Shown one piece after another: positions 12,118 through 23,594 of a stretch of DNA of 64,000 nt. The DNA is from Temnothorax longispinosus (lineage: Eukaryota > Arthropoda > Insecta > Hymenoptera > Formicidae). The stretch lies in assembly GCF_030848805.1 (NCBI RefSeq), contig NC_092359.1, positions 2,035,001 to 2,099,000 of the forward strand, written 5' to 3'. The position numbers and the translations under genes are program-made. Numbering within the stretch: the stretch's first letter is position 1; each line of letters starts with the position of its first letter. The notes beneath the pieces are model-generated. The model did not search any database. It worked only from the letters and a program-made list of their open reading frames with translations, and had not been told where the DNA came from.

Positions 12118-15100
12118 ATGAGGACATCTGCGGAGGATATGGATGAGGAACGTAGGAGAGAATTGTCGTATCATTATCTCTGCCACTTGGAGGAAGCTAA
12201 GAAGTAAATATAATGCGCATACATAAATTACTACATTTAATTATCTCTTATTGATTGATTATATTTGTCTGTTATTTATCTTTATCAGAATCAAAGGATT
12301 TATATTTGTTAAGATAAAAAATATATTAGCATCACTTTTCTTCTGCAGATGGATGGAAGCCTGCTTGAGAGAGCCGTTACCTCCGTCGATCGAGCTGGAG
12401 GAGAATCTTCGCAATGGAGTGTATCTAGCGAAACTCGGCCACTTCATGGCACCTAATGTTTTACCGTTGAATAAAATCTACGACAGCGAACAGCGCAGAT
12501 ATAAAGCTGTTGGATTGCAATTTCGTCATACGGACAATATAAATTATTTTTTAAAATGCTTGGAGTCCGAGCGTCTACCGTTGGTATGTACAAAGTAGTT
12601 TTGAAATCTAATGAAAGAATTATATCGTTGGTACAATATTAATTGTTAAAATGAGATAATGCAAAATTTGCCTTTTACAGACATTCCTGCCAGAAACGAC
12701 AGACATATACGACAAGAAGAATATGCCGCGACTGATATATTGCATCCATGCTCTTAGCAAGCATTTATTTAAACATGGAAAAGCGCCACCAATGTCAGAT
12801 TTGTATGGAAAAGTGAATTTCTCTGGTATGTACTTTTCTACAATGCCGTCTAGAAAATGCAGAGATATTAAATATGAAATGATTGAAATGCATTTTAGAT
12901 ATCTATTTCTTTTACGCTTTTAGGAGATATATATTCTTATATATTTATATCACATTCTTTCAGAGGAAGAAATCGATACCGTTACTAAAGAACTGAAAAA
13001 ACAAGGTATTCAAATGCCTGCCTTTCAAAAAATAGGAGGTCTATTGACTAACAGCATTACTACGGATACAGCCACTCTTCACGACGCTGTCGTCACAATT
13101 AATCAAGCTGTGATAGATAATGTATGTCTATTTTATTTCGTCTAGAAAGCAACTTTGCGTGGTAATACTAACTGAATTGTGTATTTTCAGGATAACGATA
13201 AAATTTTACAAAAGCTTCAAAGTAAAGAGATGCAGTTAAGTAATGTTGAACCTGCTTACATAGAAAAGTATAGTAAGGCATTGGCGGAAGCTAAAGCTGC
13301 GAAAACAGAAGCGGCACTTAACAAGGTATTGTTAATTTGATTGTATTGCATAATTTTGCATGCTCACATTTAGGGCCAATTTCACCAACCACAGTTAGCT
13401 TAACCGACGGTTAAAGTTAGCAGGATTGACCAATAGAAAGCAGGGTGGATTCATTTCTATTGGTCAATTCTGTTAACTTTAACCATCGGTTAAGCTAACT
13501 GTGGTTAGTGAAATTGGCCCTTAAATACTTTCATTGATCTTTCAATTTATACAATTTTTCAATTTTATGCTGTTTAGTCCCTCAACGACAGCTACGTAGC
13601 AGATGAATACGATGAGTTATTAACACAAGCAGAAATACAAGGACACGTTAATTATGTAAATGGTAAATAAATCAAATTAATATGTCAAATTTTTTTATGA
13701 TTATAAAATTTTGTTCGGTTTAACTTATAAAAAAGATGTATAAACTTATTGTGATGAAATATATATGTTTCAGCTTCTTGCGCACTGGAAGTCATTGCTT
13801 CGTCTTTATCTCATGACAATGCTGAAATAATAGCTGCTTTGGAAGTGCCAGTATTATCTTTCAAGGTATAGCAGAAAGCATTCTTTTGTTGCATATAATG
13901 TAATAACTATTAAAAATTTTGATCATAACGTCACATGTATATTGTTTTACAGAATATATTTTCTGAAAATGTTGAAGATTATAAAGAACAACTAATGCTG
14001 ATGTTGGATAAATTCGAGTGGAGTGGCATATATCCATCTGAAAGCATTCAGTACTGGACCGATACATTTCAGAATGCGATTGACAAAGGAAACGAGAACG
14101 CACAACAACGTCGCAAACGTTAATATTATTTAATTAAACGTACTGTATAATTTTCAGACGGATATAAGCTGCTATTCTCATTTGTTACAGGAGAGGAGGC
14201 TGTCAAACGTCTAAATATGGCTTTAGAATCTGCGGACAAAGAAAAGTTTTATGAGATCTTGCTAACCCCGTGTCTAGAAATCTCTCGCTACATCGATGAA
14301 TTTGCACTTCCGTTGTATTATCAGGAGATGAGAGAAGATCGTATAGACTCTGAGGTAAGATTATCTACGCTATACTTTATTACATTTCTTGGATATTAAA
14401 AGCTATAACTCTTTTGAAAGTAGATTTTATTTACATTTACATTTATCAATTTTAACGATTATTTTTTTTCTTTTTGATAGACCAATATCACTTATGATGA
14501 CATAATCGCCTGTATATCTGTCTTATCCGCTATTGCGGCTATTACCAAAGCGGTGGACACAGGAAATCCAGATTTCGTGTATGAAAAGCTATCGAATCCT
14601 GACGCACATTTAACTGTAGGTATAGCAACAATCTACAATTATTTTTTCACTGTTATAGAAATAAATTGTTTTAACATATTGCTGTAAACGTTACAGGAAC
14701 TAGATGAATTTAATAAAGTAAAGTATGCTCAAGAACTAACGACAGCTCGGCAAGTAAAGCTAAGAACGTCTGAAGAATGTTCTATATTAACTTACAGCGA
14801 TATTCAAAGGTGCATCGATTCGGTAAACGAACAATGTGATGAAGGTTTTGAAGGTATAATAAAAATGCTGCATAAATCGAATAATTATATTTAAATATTG
14901 CAACTATTAAATTAATATAATGATAATTACTTTTGTGTTAATAGTTATACAGATTTTGCAACAAATTAATCGAGGCGTGGCGACGAACGACCATGAGGGT
15001 ATGATGAAAGCCTTAAAAATGATTACCGAGAAGTTCGATATACCTACATATCCGTACGACGCACCGTTTTATTTGAAACTATTCAAGAAACGTTTACTTG

Positions 15101-18100
15101 AGAAAGAATCTGACGGATCCGAACTATGGCTGGATGATGTCAAAACTGTAGCGAAGACGGTGACATCAGAGATCGAGGAAATGCAAGAAAGTATGTCACA
15201 TGGTTTTGAATGTGTTTTTTTGTCGTTTTTGAACATACTAAATTAGACAATTGATCTTAACAAATACTCAAATTATTCTTATTTATTTACAATGCGTTAC
15301 AGTGGTGGTATTTTTGTGCGACATCAACACGTATGTGGAAAACGATAGTCTGATAGAAACTCTCAACTGCCTGGAAACGTTTGGTATACCTGAAAAATTT
15401 GAAGGATTCAGCGAAGAATGTCAAGAGCGATGTTTTCTGGAATTGCGGCGGTTACTGAAGCGGAAGGTAGGGCACTTTTTTTAAAATAGAGAATATATAA
15501 TATATGCTTTGTTATAAACGTTATTTAAAGTTTTGTTTGTACTGTAGCGTGAAATATACAATTGCCCATATGTTTGCTATACTACCAATAAAGGAAATAA
15601 AATTTATATCGATTTGAAAGGCGAAAAATATGCATGGGAGCGTCCGATAGGTTTTACGAAGACTCATCATCTCACCATAGATGATATAAATGTATGTATG
15701 GGTTCTCTCAAAGTATCGTGCCTAATTAAAAGTACACATTGATAATAATTTATTTTTACGTTTATAGGAAACAATTAAATCTATTATAGCAGAGAAACGT
15801 GAAGAAGATTATATGATGTACGATGAAGAATTATTTGCTAAATTTCAAGCTTGTATTAGAGGATACTTGTTGCGGAAACAGATCGCTGACAGATACGCTT
15901 ATTTCGACGATAATTTGAGAAAAATTATCATGATACAAGCGTGGTGGAGGGGCATTAGGCAACGAAAACAGTATCGTAAACTATTGCAAAAAAGGAGACA
16001 AATTATGTTACAACATCAGAGTAAATGCAAATCCTTAAATGCAAAAATAAATAAGGATGATAAATCATGTCACAGTAAATTATCAAATGCAAGAACAAAC
16101 GACAAGAATGATAGATTAAGTCGATATAAAAGACACGTAAGCTTGAACCTTTGAATATTTTAATTGCATTTTTTATCAGTAATTTCTTCCATAAAATTTC
16201 ATTTTTTCTATTACATAGGAGGATAAGATAATTAAGATACAAGCTCTGTGGCGTGGCCGAGCATCGAGAAAAGCCTTTCGCTCTTTATTGCGCTCGGAAA
16301 AACCGTCGTTCCCCGTGGTCAGATATTTTTCAACGGTATTAGGTTTCAGCGCGGAGGATTACGACAAGGATCTAGAATTACAAGTATGATAGCCTTCGTA
16401 TTACTTGCATATATCTCTGTTTCTGCGTATCGAAGTTCTGCTCTTATGGCCGTTTGTTTTTAGAAATTGAAGCACGAGGTCGTACAATGTATAAGGCACA
16501 ATCAGAATCTATCGGAGCAACTGAACAGCATGTTCGTTAAAATAGGATTACTGATCCAGAACAGAATAGCGTTACAGGTATATTTTCTTAAATTAATCGA
16601 ATATTTACAAAATCGGAATTTTGCTAAGAAATATTTCGCGTTTCTATTTAGGATGTGGTAGCGCACGGCAAAAGTTTGGATACCCTTGCAAAGGAGAAGA
16701 ACGCGGGCAAGGATCAAAACGTCTTGAGTGACATTAGTACGATGGCACATAAAGGTCTCAAATCGTTAACGAGGGAAGGTCGTAAGATGCTGGAGGGCTA
16801 TCAGCACCTGTTCTACGCGTTGCAGACGAATCCACAATATTTGTCCAAGCTGTTATATTTGCCTCCTAGCAACAAGTCAAACAAGTTGTTCCTGAAGAAT
16901 ATCATCTTGACGTTGTTTAATTTCGGATCGAACACCCGGGAAGACTATTTACTGCTGAAACTCTTCGGTTGCGCATTGAGAGAGGAGATCAAGTGCAATT
17001 GCCATCAGCCCTCCGACGTGTTGACCGGCAAGCCTTTGGTACGCGAGATGGTGGTGAATTACGCGAAACAATTCAACGGTCAAGCGTCGTTAAAGCAGAT
17101 TGTAGGTTCGTTGATCGAGAAGGTCCTGGAAGAAAAGGATCTCTGCATAGAGACGAATCCGGTAGACATATACAAGCTTTGGCGGAATCAGCTGGAAATG
17201 GAATGCGGCCAGTCTTTGGACATGCCTCATACGGTATCTCAGGAACAAGCGTTGAAACACATCCCGGTGCAGGAATCGCTCACGAGAGCGATAAATCAAT
17301 TGAAGAGAATATCCCTCGAGTTTCTCAATAGAATAACGCAGTCTCGTGATCTGATCCCTTACGGGATGCTCTACGTTTCGAAGGTCCTGTACAACACGTT
17401 GATGGACAAGTTTCCGCATGCTCCCGAGAAAGATATCCTTAAGGCGGTCGGCAATTTGATTTACTATCACTTCATCAACGCCGCGATCGTGGCACCGGAC
17501 ACCTTCGACATCGTCACACTGCCGGTCGACCGAACTTTGTCCTCCTGCCAGAGGAAAAATCTGGCCAGTATAGCCAAGGTGCTGCAATTCTCCACCTCGA
17601 AGAAAGGTTTCGGCGAGGAGGCACCGCACTTGGAATGTTTGAATCCGTTCATAATTGCCTGCCACGAGAAGTTCAAGGACTTCTTCCGATACTGTTGCCA
17701 AGTGGAAGACCTCGAGGAACACTTCGATATTCACGAATACACGGAGGCGACGCTTATACAGAATCCGGAGATCTGTATATCTCTGCAAGAAATATGCGAC
17801 GTTCACGCTTTAATGTTGAATTATGAAGACCAGATAACACCGGATCCGTCTGATCCTCTGCATGACTTGTTGGATGATTTGGGCCCGGCACCAACCGTGG
17901 CGTCGTTGCTCGGGATTTCCAAAGCGACGTACGATGCAAATTTGGCGCGATACAGTAAGCAGGAGGTGTGCCTGGTGCTGACCAACAAGTTCCAGGTGCC
18001 GCGAAATGACGACACAAATCTGAGCAATCTCTTCGTGAAGGCGAAAGAATTACTCGTGTCGGTTATCCCGTTCTTAAAGAAGCCGACTCTCGTGGAGTCC

Positions 18101-18829
18101 TTGGAGGCCACATCTTCTCCGATGAGCGTGAAACTGTTCGATTATTCGTCCGTGTCGCCAACGGTACGCGAGAGTTCGTCCATAAACGACTGCAAGATGC
18201 AATTGCGCGCGTACCTTAACAAGCTCGAGCTCGAGGGATGGGTCAGTCGCGCGGACGGTTATCAAACGATCGTGACGGCGATAGCAAGGGATATTTGCAA
18301 CAAGAGCAAGTATCGCGTCGCGAGGGACAAGGAGTTGCAAGGGCTGCGGGCGACCAAGGTGCGATTGGACGAGAAGACACGGTACTACGAGGAGCAGGTC
18401 GGATTCTACAACGAGTACATAAAGGGCTGCCTCCAGAATCTGCACAGGGGAAAGAGCTCGCTTCGCGCGTATCAGGCGACGCAGAAGGACATGTACACGC
18501 AGTGCAAACTGCGATCCAAGATGACGGTGAAGTATTCCGCGTGGAAGCTGCAGGAGAAGGGCGTGCTGATGGAGGTCGATCAGGCGTTGAGCCCGACGGA
18601 GATGAAGAACGTCATCTTCGAGATAAGCCCGACGGAGCACAGCGGCGTATTTTCTGTACGCTGCAAATTCATGGGCGTCGAGCTGGAGAAGCTCGACATC
18701 AGCATACAGGAGCTGCTCGAGCTGCAGTACGAGGGCAGACCCTGCATGGACATGTTCGGTAGAGCGAAGATCAATGTGAACCTGCTCCTGTACCTGCTGA
18801 ATCGGAAGTTTTATGGCAAAAAGAGTTGA
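12118..18829 (+). CDS. IQGAP1: IQGAP family Ras GTPase-activating-like scaffold protein
   Basis: Eighteen coding exons join in frame to 1645 aa, near the 1657 aa of vertebrate IQGAP1: 12118-12203, 12349-12583, 12681-12825, 12964-13121, 13191-13325, 13578-13662, 13774-13865, 13953-14118, 14191-14354, 14481-14615, 14697-14853, 14945-15190, 15303-15466, 15548-15691, 15768-16136, 16219-16383, 16464-16577 and 16652-18829. Order: calponin-homology actin-binding domain (about 28-145), IQGAP helical repeats (about 180-640), a degenerate WW-like segment (about 660-690), three IQ calmodulin-binding motifs (about 720-850), GAP-related domain (about 960-1290) and RasGAP C-terminal domain (about 1430-1560). 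The GAP-related domain lacks the catalytic arginine finger, as in known IQGAPs that bind Cdc42/Rac without GTP hydrolysis. Role: cortical actin scaffold downstream of Cdc42/Rac and calmodulin. Start ATG lies five bases after an acceptor; a coding upstream exon cannot be excluded. Confidence 0.94.
13373..13520. mobile_element. MITE with TTA duplication in IQGAP intron 5
   Basis: Nearly perfect palindrome of 148 bp. Ends are GGGCCAATTTCACCAACCAC and its complement (GTGGTTAGTGAAATTGGCCC), arms about 60 bp. It is flanked on both sides by TTA, a 3-bp target duplication typical of PIF/Harbinger-like elements. No coding capacity; sits between IQGAP exons ending 13325 and starting 13578. Confidence 0.85.
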
Positions 18830-20400
18830 AGGAACCATTGTCTCAAAGTTCTTCCAACGGAATTCGGAACGGCGGAATCGATTCACGCGTGTTACATGTG
18901 CAATTCATTGCTAGCACAACGTGTTCAGAGCGCAAACTTGATATTTTATCACCGCGACGAGTATCGATGATTTATTTACGAGTTTTTTTTTTCGTATTTT
19001 CGAGGTCGTTTTCGAGATTATTGATACATTTTGATATGCAAAACTGTGCGTAACATGAAGTAGGGAGAAATTCGTGAAGATTTCACTTTTCCGTCGGGGA
19101 TTAAGCGAACCAGTTGTCTCATCCTCGATGACGCAAGTGCAGTTATTTACACGTGCGTCGTATACAAAAGGTCTGTTTTTTTTCTGACTGCAAGGTATTT
19201 TCTTTCAACTTTACTCTCTTCTCCTTTCCTCCTCCTTTCTCTTCTCCACTTCACTTTCTCCTCTTTTCACTTTCTCCTGTTTACTTTCTCGCGTAATTAT
19301 GTATATTTACTTCACTTTTTGGGCAAAAAAAAGTAGCCGGCAACAGGCCAAAAAAAGAACAGAACCAAAATTTAAGTTTTTCCTCTACTTCAATGCGTCT
19401 TAAATCACAATTAAGAGTTTTCTGCGATCTATTTTTAGGTACGTTTTAATTATCAAAAGTTATTCGTTAACTTGAGGTATAGCAGATCAATAATGCTTTA
19501 TTATATGTCTTTTCAACAATCCGGAAGATACGATACATCACATCGACTTGTCACTAGTTTTACTGACGTAACATTCTTTTTTTAAATAATTAAGTTATTT
19601 TTAATAATTAAGTTATTCACAAGCATTATACTAACACGACGAACTGTCGCCTCCCAGTAATACGTTTAACAATCCCATTTATTACAGCAATCTATCTAGT
19701 CTACGATACAGCATGCGTTTTGTAAATAATCGTGTTCGCGAATATTTGAAGTATTCAACGAATGCAACAATTATCGCTTGACATCACAATTAATATAGAT
19801 ATGACGAGTCTGCGAATTTATTCGATTCATGATCTATATATGCGGACTTCGAAGTGTGGATGTAAATTAGTACTAAGTTAATAATAGAATGGAATAAGAA
19901 AGCTTCGATTGACACATTGTAATATACAGTTTCGTCACTTTCGTACAAATCGTCAATTTTACTAAATTTTAATAAAATTTCTATCTGCAACTTTAAACGT
20001 GTTTCGTTTTCAATTTTATTGCGTGTTCTTATACAAACCTTTATTAAATTATTAACTATAAAAGAAAGAAGAGATTAACAATAAAAAAGCCATAGAATAT
20101 TTGAAGATCTCGATAATTGTATCAATTGGTTTGCTGGGAGGAGAATTGTTGATAGCTTTAAATATCCGAGATCAAATCCATTACTTATTTTATTTTGTCA
20201 TATCCTATTTGCAATGACACTACACTATATAACATTCTGGATTGAAGAAATATTTATATTAAAAATTAACACGCACATTACATTTATATTTTGGACATGT
20301 TATAAATTAATATGTTATATATTTTCACGAGAAACTTTTTAATATAATGCAGCTTTTAATTACCGGCTATTTTTTTATTTATTTTACGGACGCGTACGCC
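18830..20400. other. IQGAP 3' UTR and spacer, no gene seen
   Basis: A+T-rich with C/T-rich runs around 19200-19290. No open frame with coding character. The IQGAP transcript end was not located with confidence. Confidence 0.5.
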
Positions 20401-20402
20401 TC

Positions 20403-20410
20403 TATAAATA
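20403..20410 (+). promoter_or_regulatory. Candidate TATA box upstream of small ORF and XPA
   Basis: TATAAATA about 190 bases upstream of the small open frame at 20591, followed at 20416-20421 by the palindromic E-box CACGTG. Plausible core promoter for the small candidate gene or for XPA. Confidence 0.35.
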
Positions 20411-20590
20411 TAGCCCACGTGTATTTTGAAGTGCAGAAGGTGCAAAAAATCAGCTGGAAGTGCTGGAACGAACAGATCGGCACATATCTGATGAGCTGAA
20501 AGCTTTTCCCGTGTGAATAACTTAGGCCTTAATTATTTCCGTTTATACTATATTTAATATCATAACTCATCAGTCGGACCTTTTAGTTCA

Positions 20591-20919
20591 ATGTCGTTTT
20601 CGCTGCATGACATAAAGTTTTACATGGATGACTCGAAATGTCGGTGAGTAAACTGAGTAACCTCGCTATTACGGAATGCCTTTACTTTTGCATCTTGATT
20701 TCGCAACCTAATGCAATCCTAATTGTGTAACGTTTCAAACAAACATCAGCGATATGACACTTTTCGACGGTCTGTTAAAACCATCAAAAATTTTGATTTT
20801 TTTTATCTGATCTATCCAGGTATTACGTTGACCCCTCTGATGAATTTGTTTACAGCCTAGATACTCAGATAAATTTCTACACACAGTATCCTCTGAATGT
20901 TTATCATCTCAAGGTATAA
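20591..20919 (+). CDS. Candidate small two-exon gene upstream of XPA
   Basis: I do not recognise this. An ATG at 20591 opens a short exon (20591-20643, begins MSFSLHDIKFYMDDSK) with a good donor GTGAGT. An acceptor TATCCAG at 20813-20819 opens a second exon (from 20820) that continues the frame with compositionally normal sequence (YYVDPSDEFVYSLDTQ and on) and reads to TAA at 20917-20919, giving about 50 aa. Alternatively a donor at 20914 (AAG then GTATAA) leads to an exon I could not find. A TATA box lies upstream at 20403. XPA starts only 110 bases downstream, so this may be a separate small gene, an upstream open frame of the XPA transcript, or chance. Confidence 0.3.
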
Positions 20920-21029
20920 ACAAACGATTATACATTGCTCATTTTCAGGGTATAATCCTTTAAAAGCGTATAAATACGTATTATTGGCACAAAACGCACA
21001 TGGGGATTTGATGTTTTATTTGTTAACAA

Positions 21030-22308
21030 ATGGCTAGTACAGCAACCGCAAATATGGAAAGTAATTCTAACAAGAATGGAGACAACACGGAGACGGAGAG
21101 GCAGCTCAAAGAGAGAGCCGAACGAAATCGCCAGAGAGCACTCTTGTTAAGAAAATCTAAGGTTGTAGCTCATCCATATGCGAGGTGTGTATCAAGCGTA
21201 TACATGAGATATTTGTTAATGTATTTGCCTGTAATGCAATCATCTTTTAAAGCTCAATTCTTTGATCTTGGAGTCTTGGATTTAAAATAAACCTTTTTTT
21301 TCTTTAAGAATTTGATTAGATTCTTACGTGTTCTTATTAATAATGTGGTTGTAGGGAAAATGATGACTCTGTAAAAGGAAGAATGATAAAAGTACAAGGG
21401 CAGCGTGTTATCGACAGTGGTGGTGGCTTTCTGATAGAAGAAAACGATGAATTAGAACAGCAAATGGTAGCGGACACGTATATACATAATTATATACATG
21501 ACATTGTTACGTTATACAATAATAAACATTTATATTTATTTAGCTTAAAATTAGAACCGAGCCAGAGCCAGTTATTGGTAAATTTAACGAATGTGAGGAG
21601 TGCCAGCAGAAATTTGGAGATTCATATCTTTTGCAAACGTTCGATCTAACTGTCTGTGATAAATGCAGGTATGAGAGCGGCATTTGAAGTAAACAGCTTC
21701 ATTTATATGGTATCTGGTTTCCTCTCCCTCATGTCTCTTGATAATGAGAAGTCGCGAATATTATACCGTTATATATATCGTTTTAGGGATAAAGAGGGAA
21801 AGCACTCCTTAATCACCAAAACTGAAGCTAAACAAGAATACCTGTTGAAAGATTGCGATCTCGATCGACGGGAACCTGTGCTAAAGTATATCGTGCGAAA
21901 GAATCCTCACAACGCGAATTGGGGCGAGATGAAGTTGTACCTGCATCTGCAGATAGAACAGAGGGCTTTGGAAGTTTGGGGTTCGGAAGAGGATCTGTTG
22001 AAGGAGAAGGAGGCGCGCGATGAAAAGCGGGCGGGAGCTAAGATCAAGAAATTCAATAAGAAGGTACCTTAACTTGTATAAGTGATTTAAATATGACGTC
22101 GTATATCGTTGCTAAAACAAGTTTTACGTTTTGCGGATGAGTGAAGATGAAACAGCTGCGAATGCAAGTGAGAAGTTCGTTGTACGATAAGACAACAAAA
22201 GCGTCGCACGTTCACGAGTTTGGAGAAGACACGTACAATGAAGAGGATGATACATATACGCACACTTGCACGACGTGCGATTATGAGGAAACGTACGAAA
22301 AAATGTGA
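21030..22308 (+). CDS. Xpa: Nucleotide excision repair damage-verification protein XPA
   Basis: Five coding exons: 21030-21184, 21355-21466, 21544-21668, 21787-22063 and 22147-22308 (stop TGA), 276 aa against 273 in human. The C4 zinc finger C-x2-C-x17-C-x2-C (CEEC...CDKC, exon 3) and the following DNA-binding domain (ITKTEAKQEYLLKD, LKYIVRKNPHNANWGEMKLY) are characteristic. The tail has HEFGEDTYNEEDDTY, CTTC and ends ETYEKM, matching the conserved TFIIH-contact region. Role: binds distorted DNA, TFIIH and RPA and positions the ERCC1-XPF nuclease. The N-terminus is charged (TERQLKERAERNRQRALLLR), corresponding to the RPA/nuclear-localisation region. The acceptor before exon 5 (GAGTGAAG at 22146) lacks a good pyrimidine tract, but frame and homology support it. 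Confidence 0.94.
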
Positions 22309-22524
22309 ATCCCCGAATATTATCATTCGCGATAGCATGAGTCAATTTGATATCACTTTATACGAGAGAGAGAGAATATGATTTTTCCTTGAATATGATC
22401 TTGTAGATGAGTCTCGAAAAAGAAATTTGTTTTTTCTCTCGAAAATTTGAATGCACGGAATATTTTGTTGATCAATGCAGTTTCTATTTATACATCTTTT
22501 TTTTATATTTCACGAAATAATTTA

Positions 22525-22530
22525 AATAAA
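22525..22530 (+). terminator. Polyadenylation signal of XPA
   Basis: AATAAA about 217 bases after the XPA stop codon in A+T-rich sequence. Confidence 0.4.
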
Positions 22531-23594
22531 AGATATGATAAATTATGTATTTTGTTATTAATTTCATAAGTTTTTCCCGCCATGTGTGAATATGTTGTTA
22601 AAAAATTATACTTATTTCATTTACGTTATAAAAAAATTACCTATAATTATATACAATTACGAAAGATGTAAATTATTATATTTATTTCGCTATTTTTTGT
22701 ACATTGGAGTAATATAATTTTGCATATTTTTTTCTTATTTAAAAAGAACAATGTTTTAGAAGATATGCTGCTTAAACAATATTTGTAGATATCACGTAGA
22801 CAATTAGATTAAAATAAAGTTTTTTTTCTTTTGCGAAAACTTAATCTGTTTATATTTAATCCGATGTTTATCATTACAATAAATAAATGTATAATTGTAC
22901 GCTTGTTGGAACCGAGACGAAAATCTAAACAGATGACATAAGACGCGATTGCGTTGAAAATATCTGCATAATCTAATTATTGTCCGTTGGTGTTTAACCC
23001 TTATTAAGACATTGGTCAGTTAAAATCGTATTATCGCTATTGTATTGCAATTTTTCGAAGCCTATCAGAGAGATCTGGCGATTATATAATTACAATTTAT
23101 GCATTATAACATGAATTACAATGCAATAATTATATATTACAGTCATATGCATTGCAACATATAAATAATACAGATAAAAGTCTCATTTTTTTATTTCGCT
23201 GTAATTCGCACGTGCTCGTTTTTCGATTCCAGCGTTCGATTCGTGGAATTAAAAAACGAATTAAAAAATTCTGATTAATACAATGGACATTTCGAAACAA
23301 TCAAAAAGTTCATTATTTACATTAAAGCACTATAGGAAGAGACAGTTGATCATTTCCGTCACTTCTTTTTCCATATACATATATACATAGACATAATATA
23401 CACATTATAGTCCGACCTACATCTCATCGCATATTGCAGAAACATTCTTGACTAACTGTTTCTTTGGAACACTAATGAGGCAGGTGCGAAACGATACGTA
23501 AATAACAGGCCGCTTCATACAGAAATTATGAAAATACATATTTGCCACGAACTAAAAATTTTTGCGCAAAGTCTACACAAAAATTTTAAAACGG
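22531..23594. other. Spacer between XPA and HMG-CoA reductase; reductase 3' UTR
   Basis: A+T-rich, no coding frame. On the minus strand AATAAA occurs at 23190-23195, about 400 bases past the reductase stop codon, one of several possible poly(A) sites. Confidence 0.45.

Noticed and set aside
17090..18886. Long minus-strand frames over the IQGAP last exon
   Set aside because: Antisense shadows of the GAP-related and C-terminal domains.
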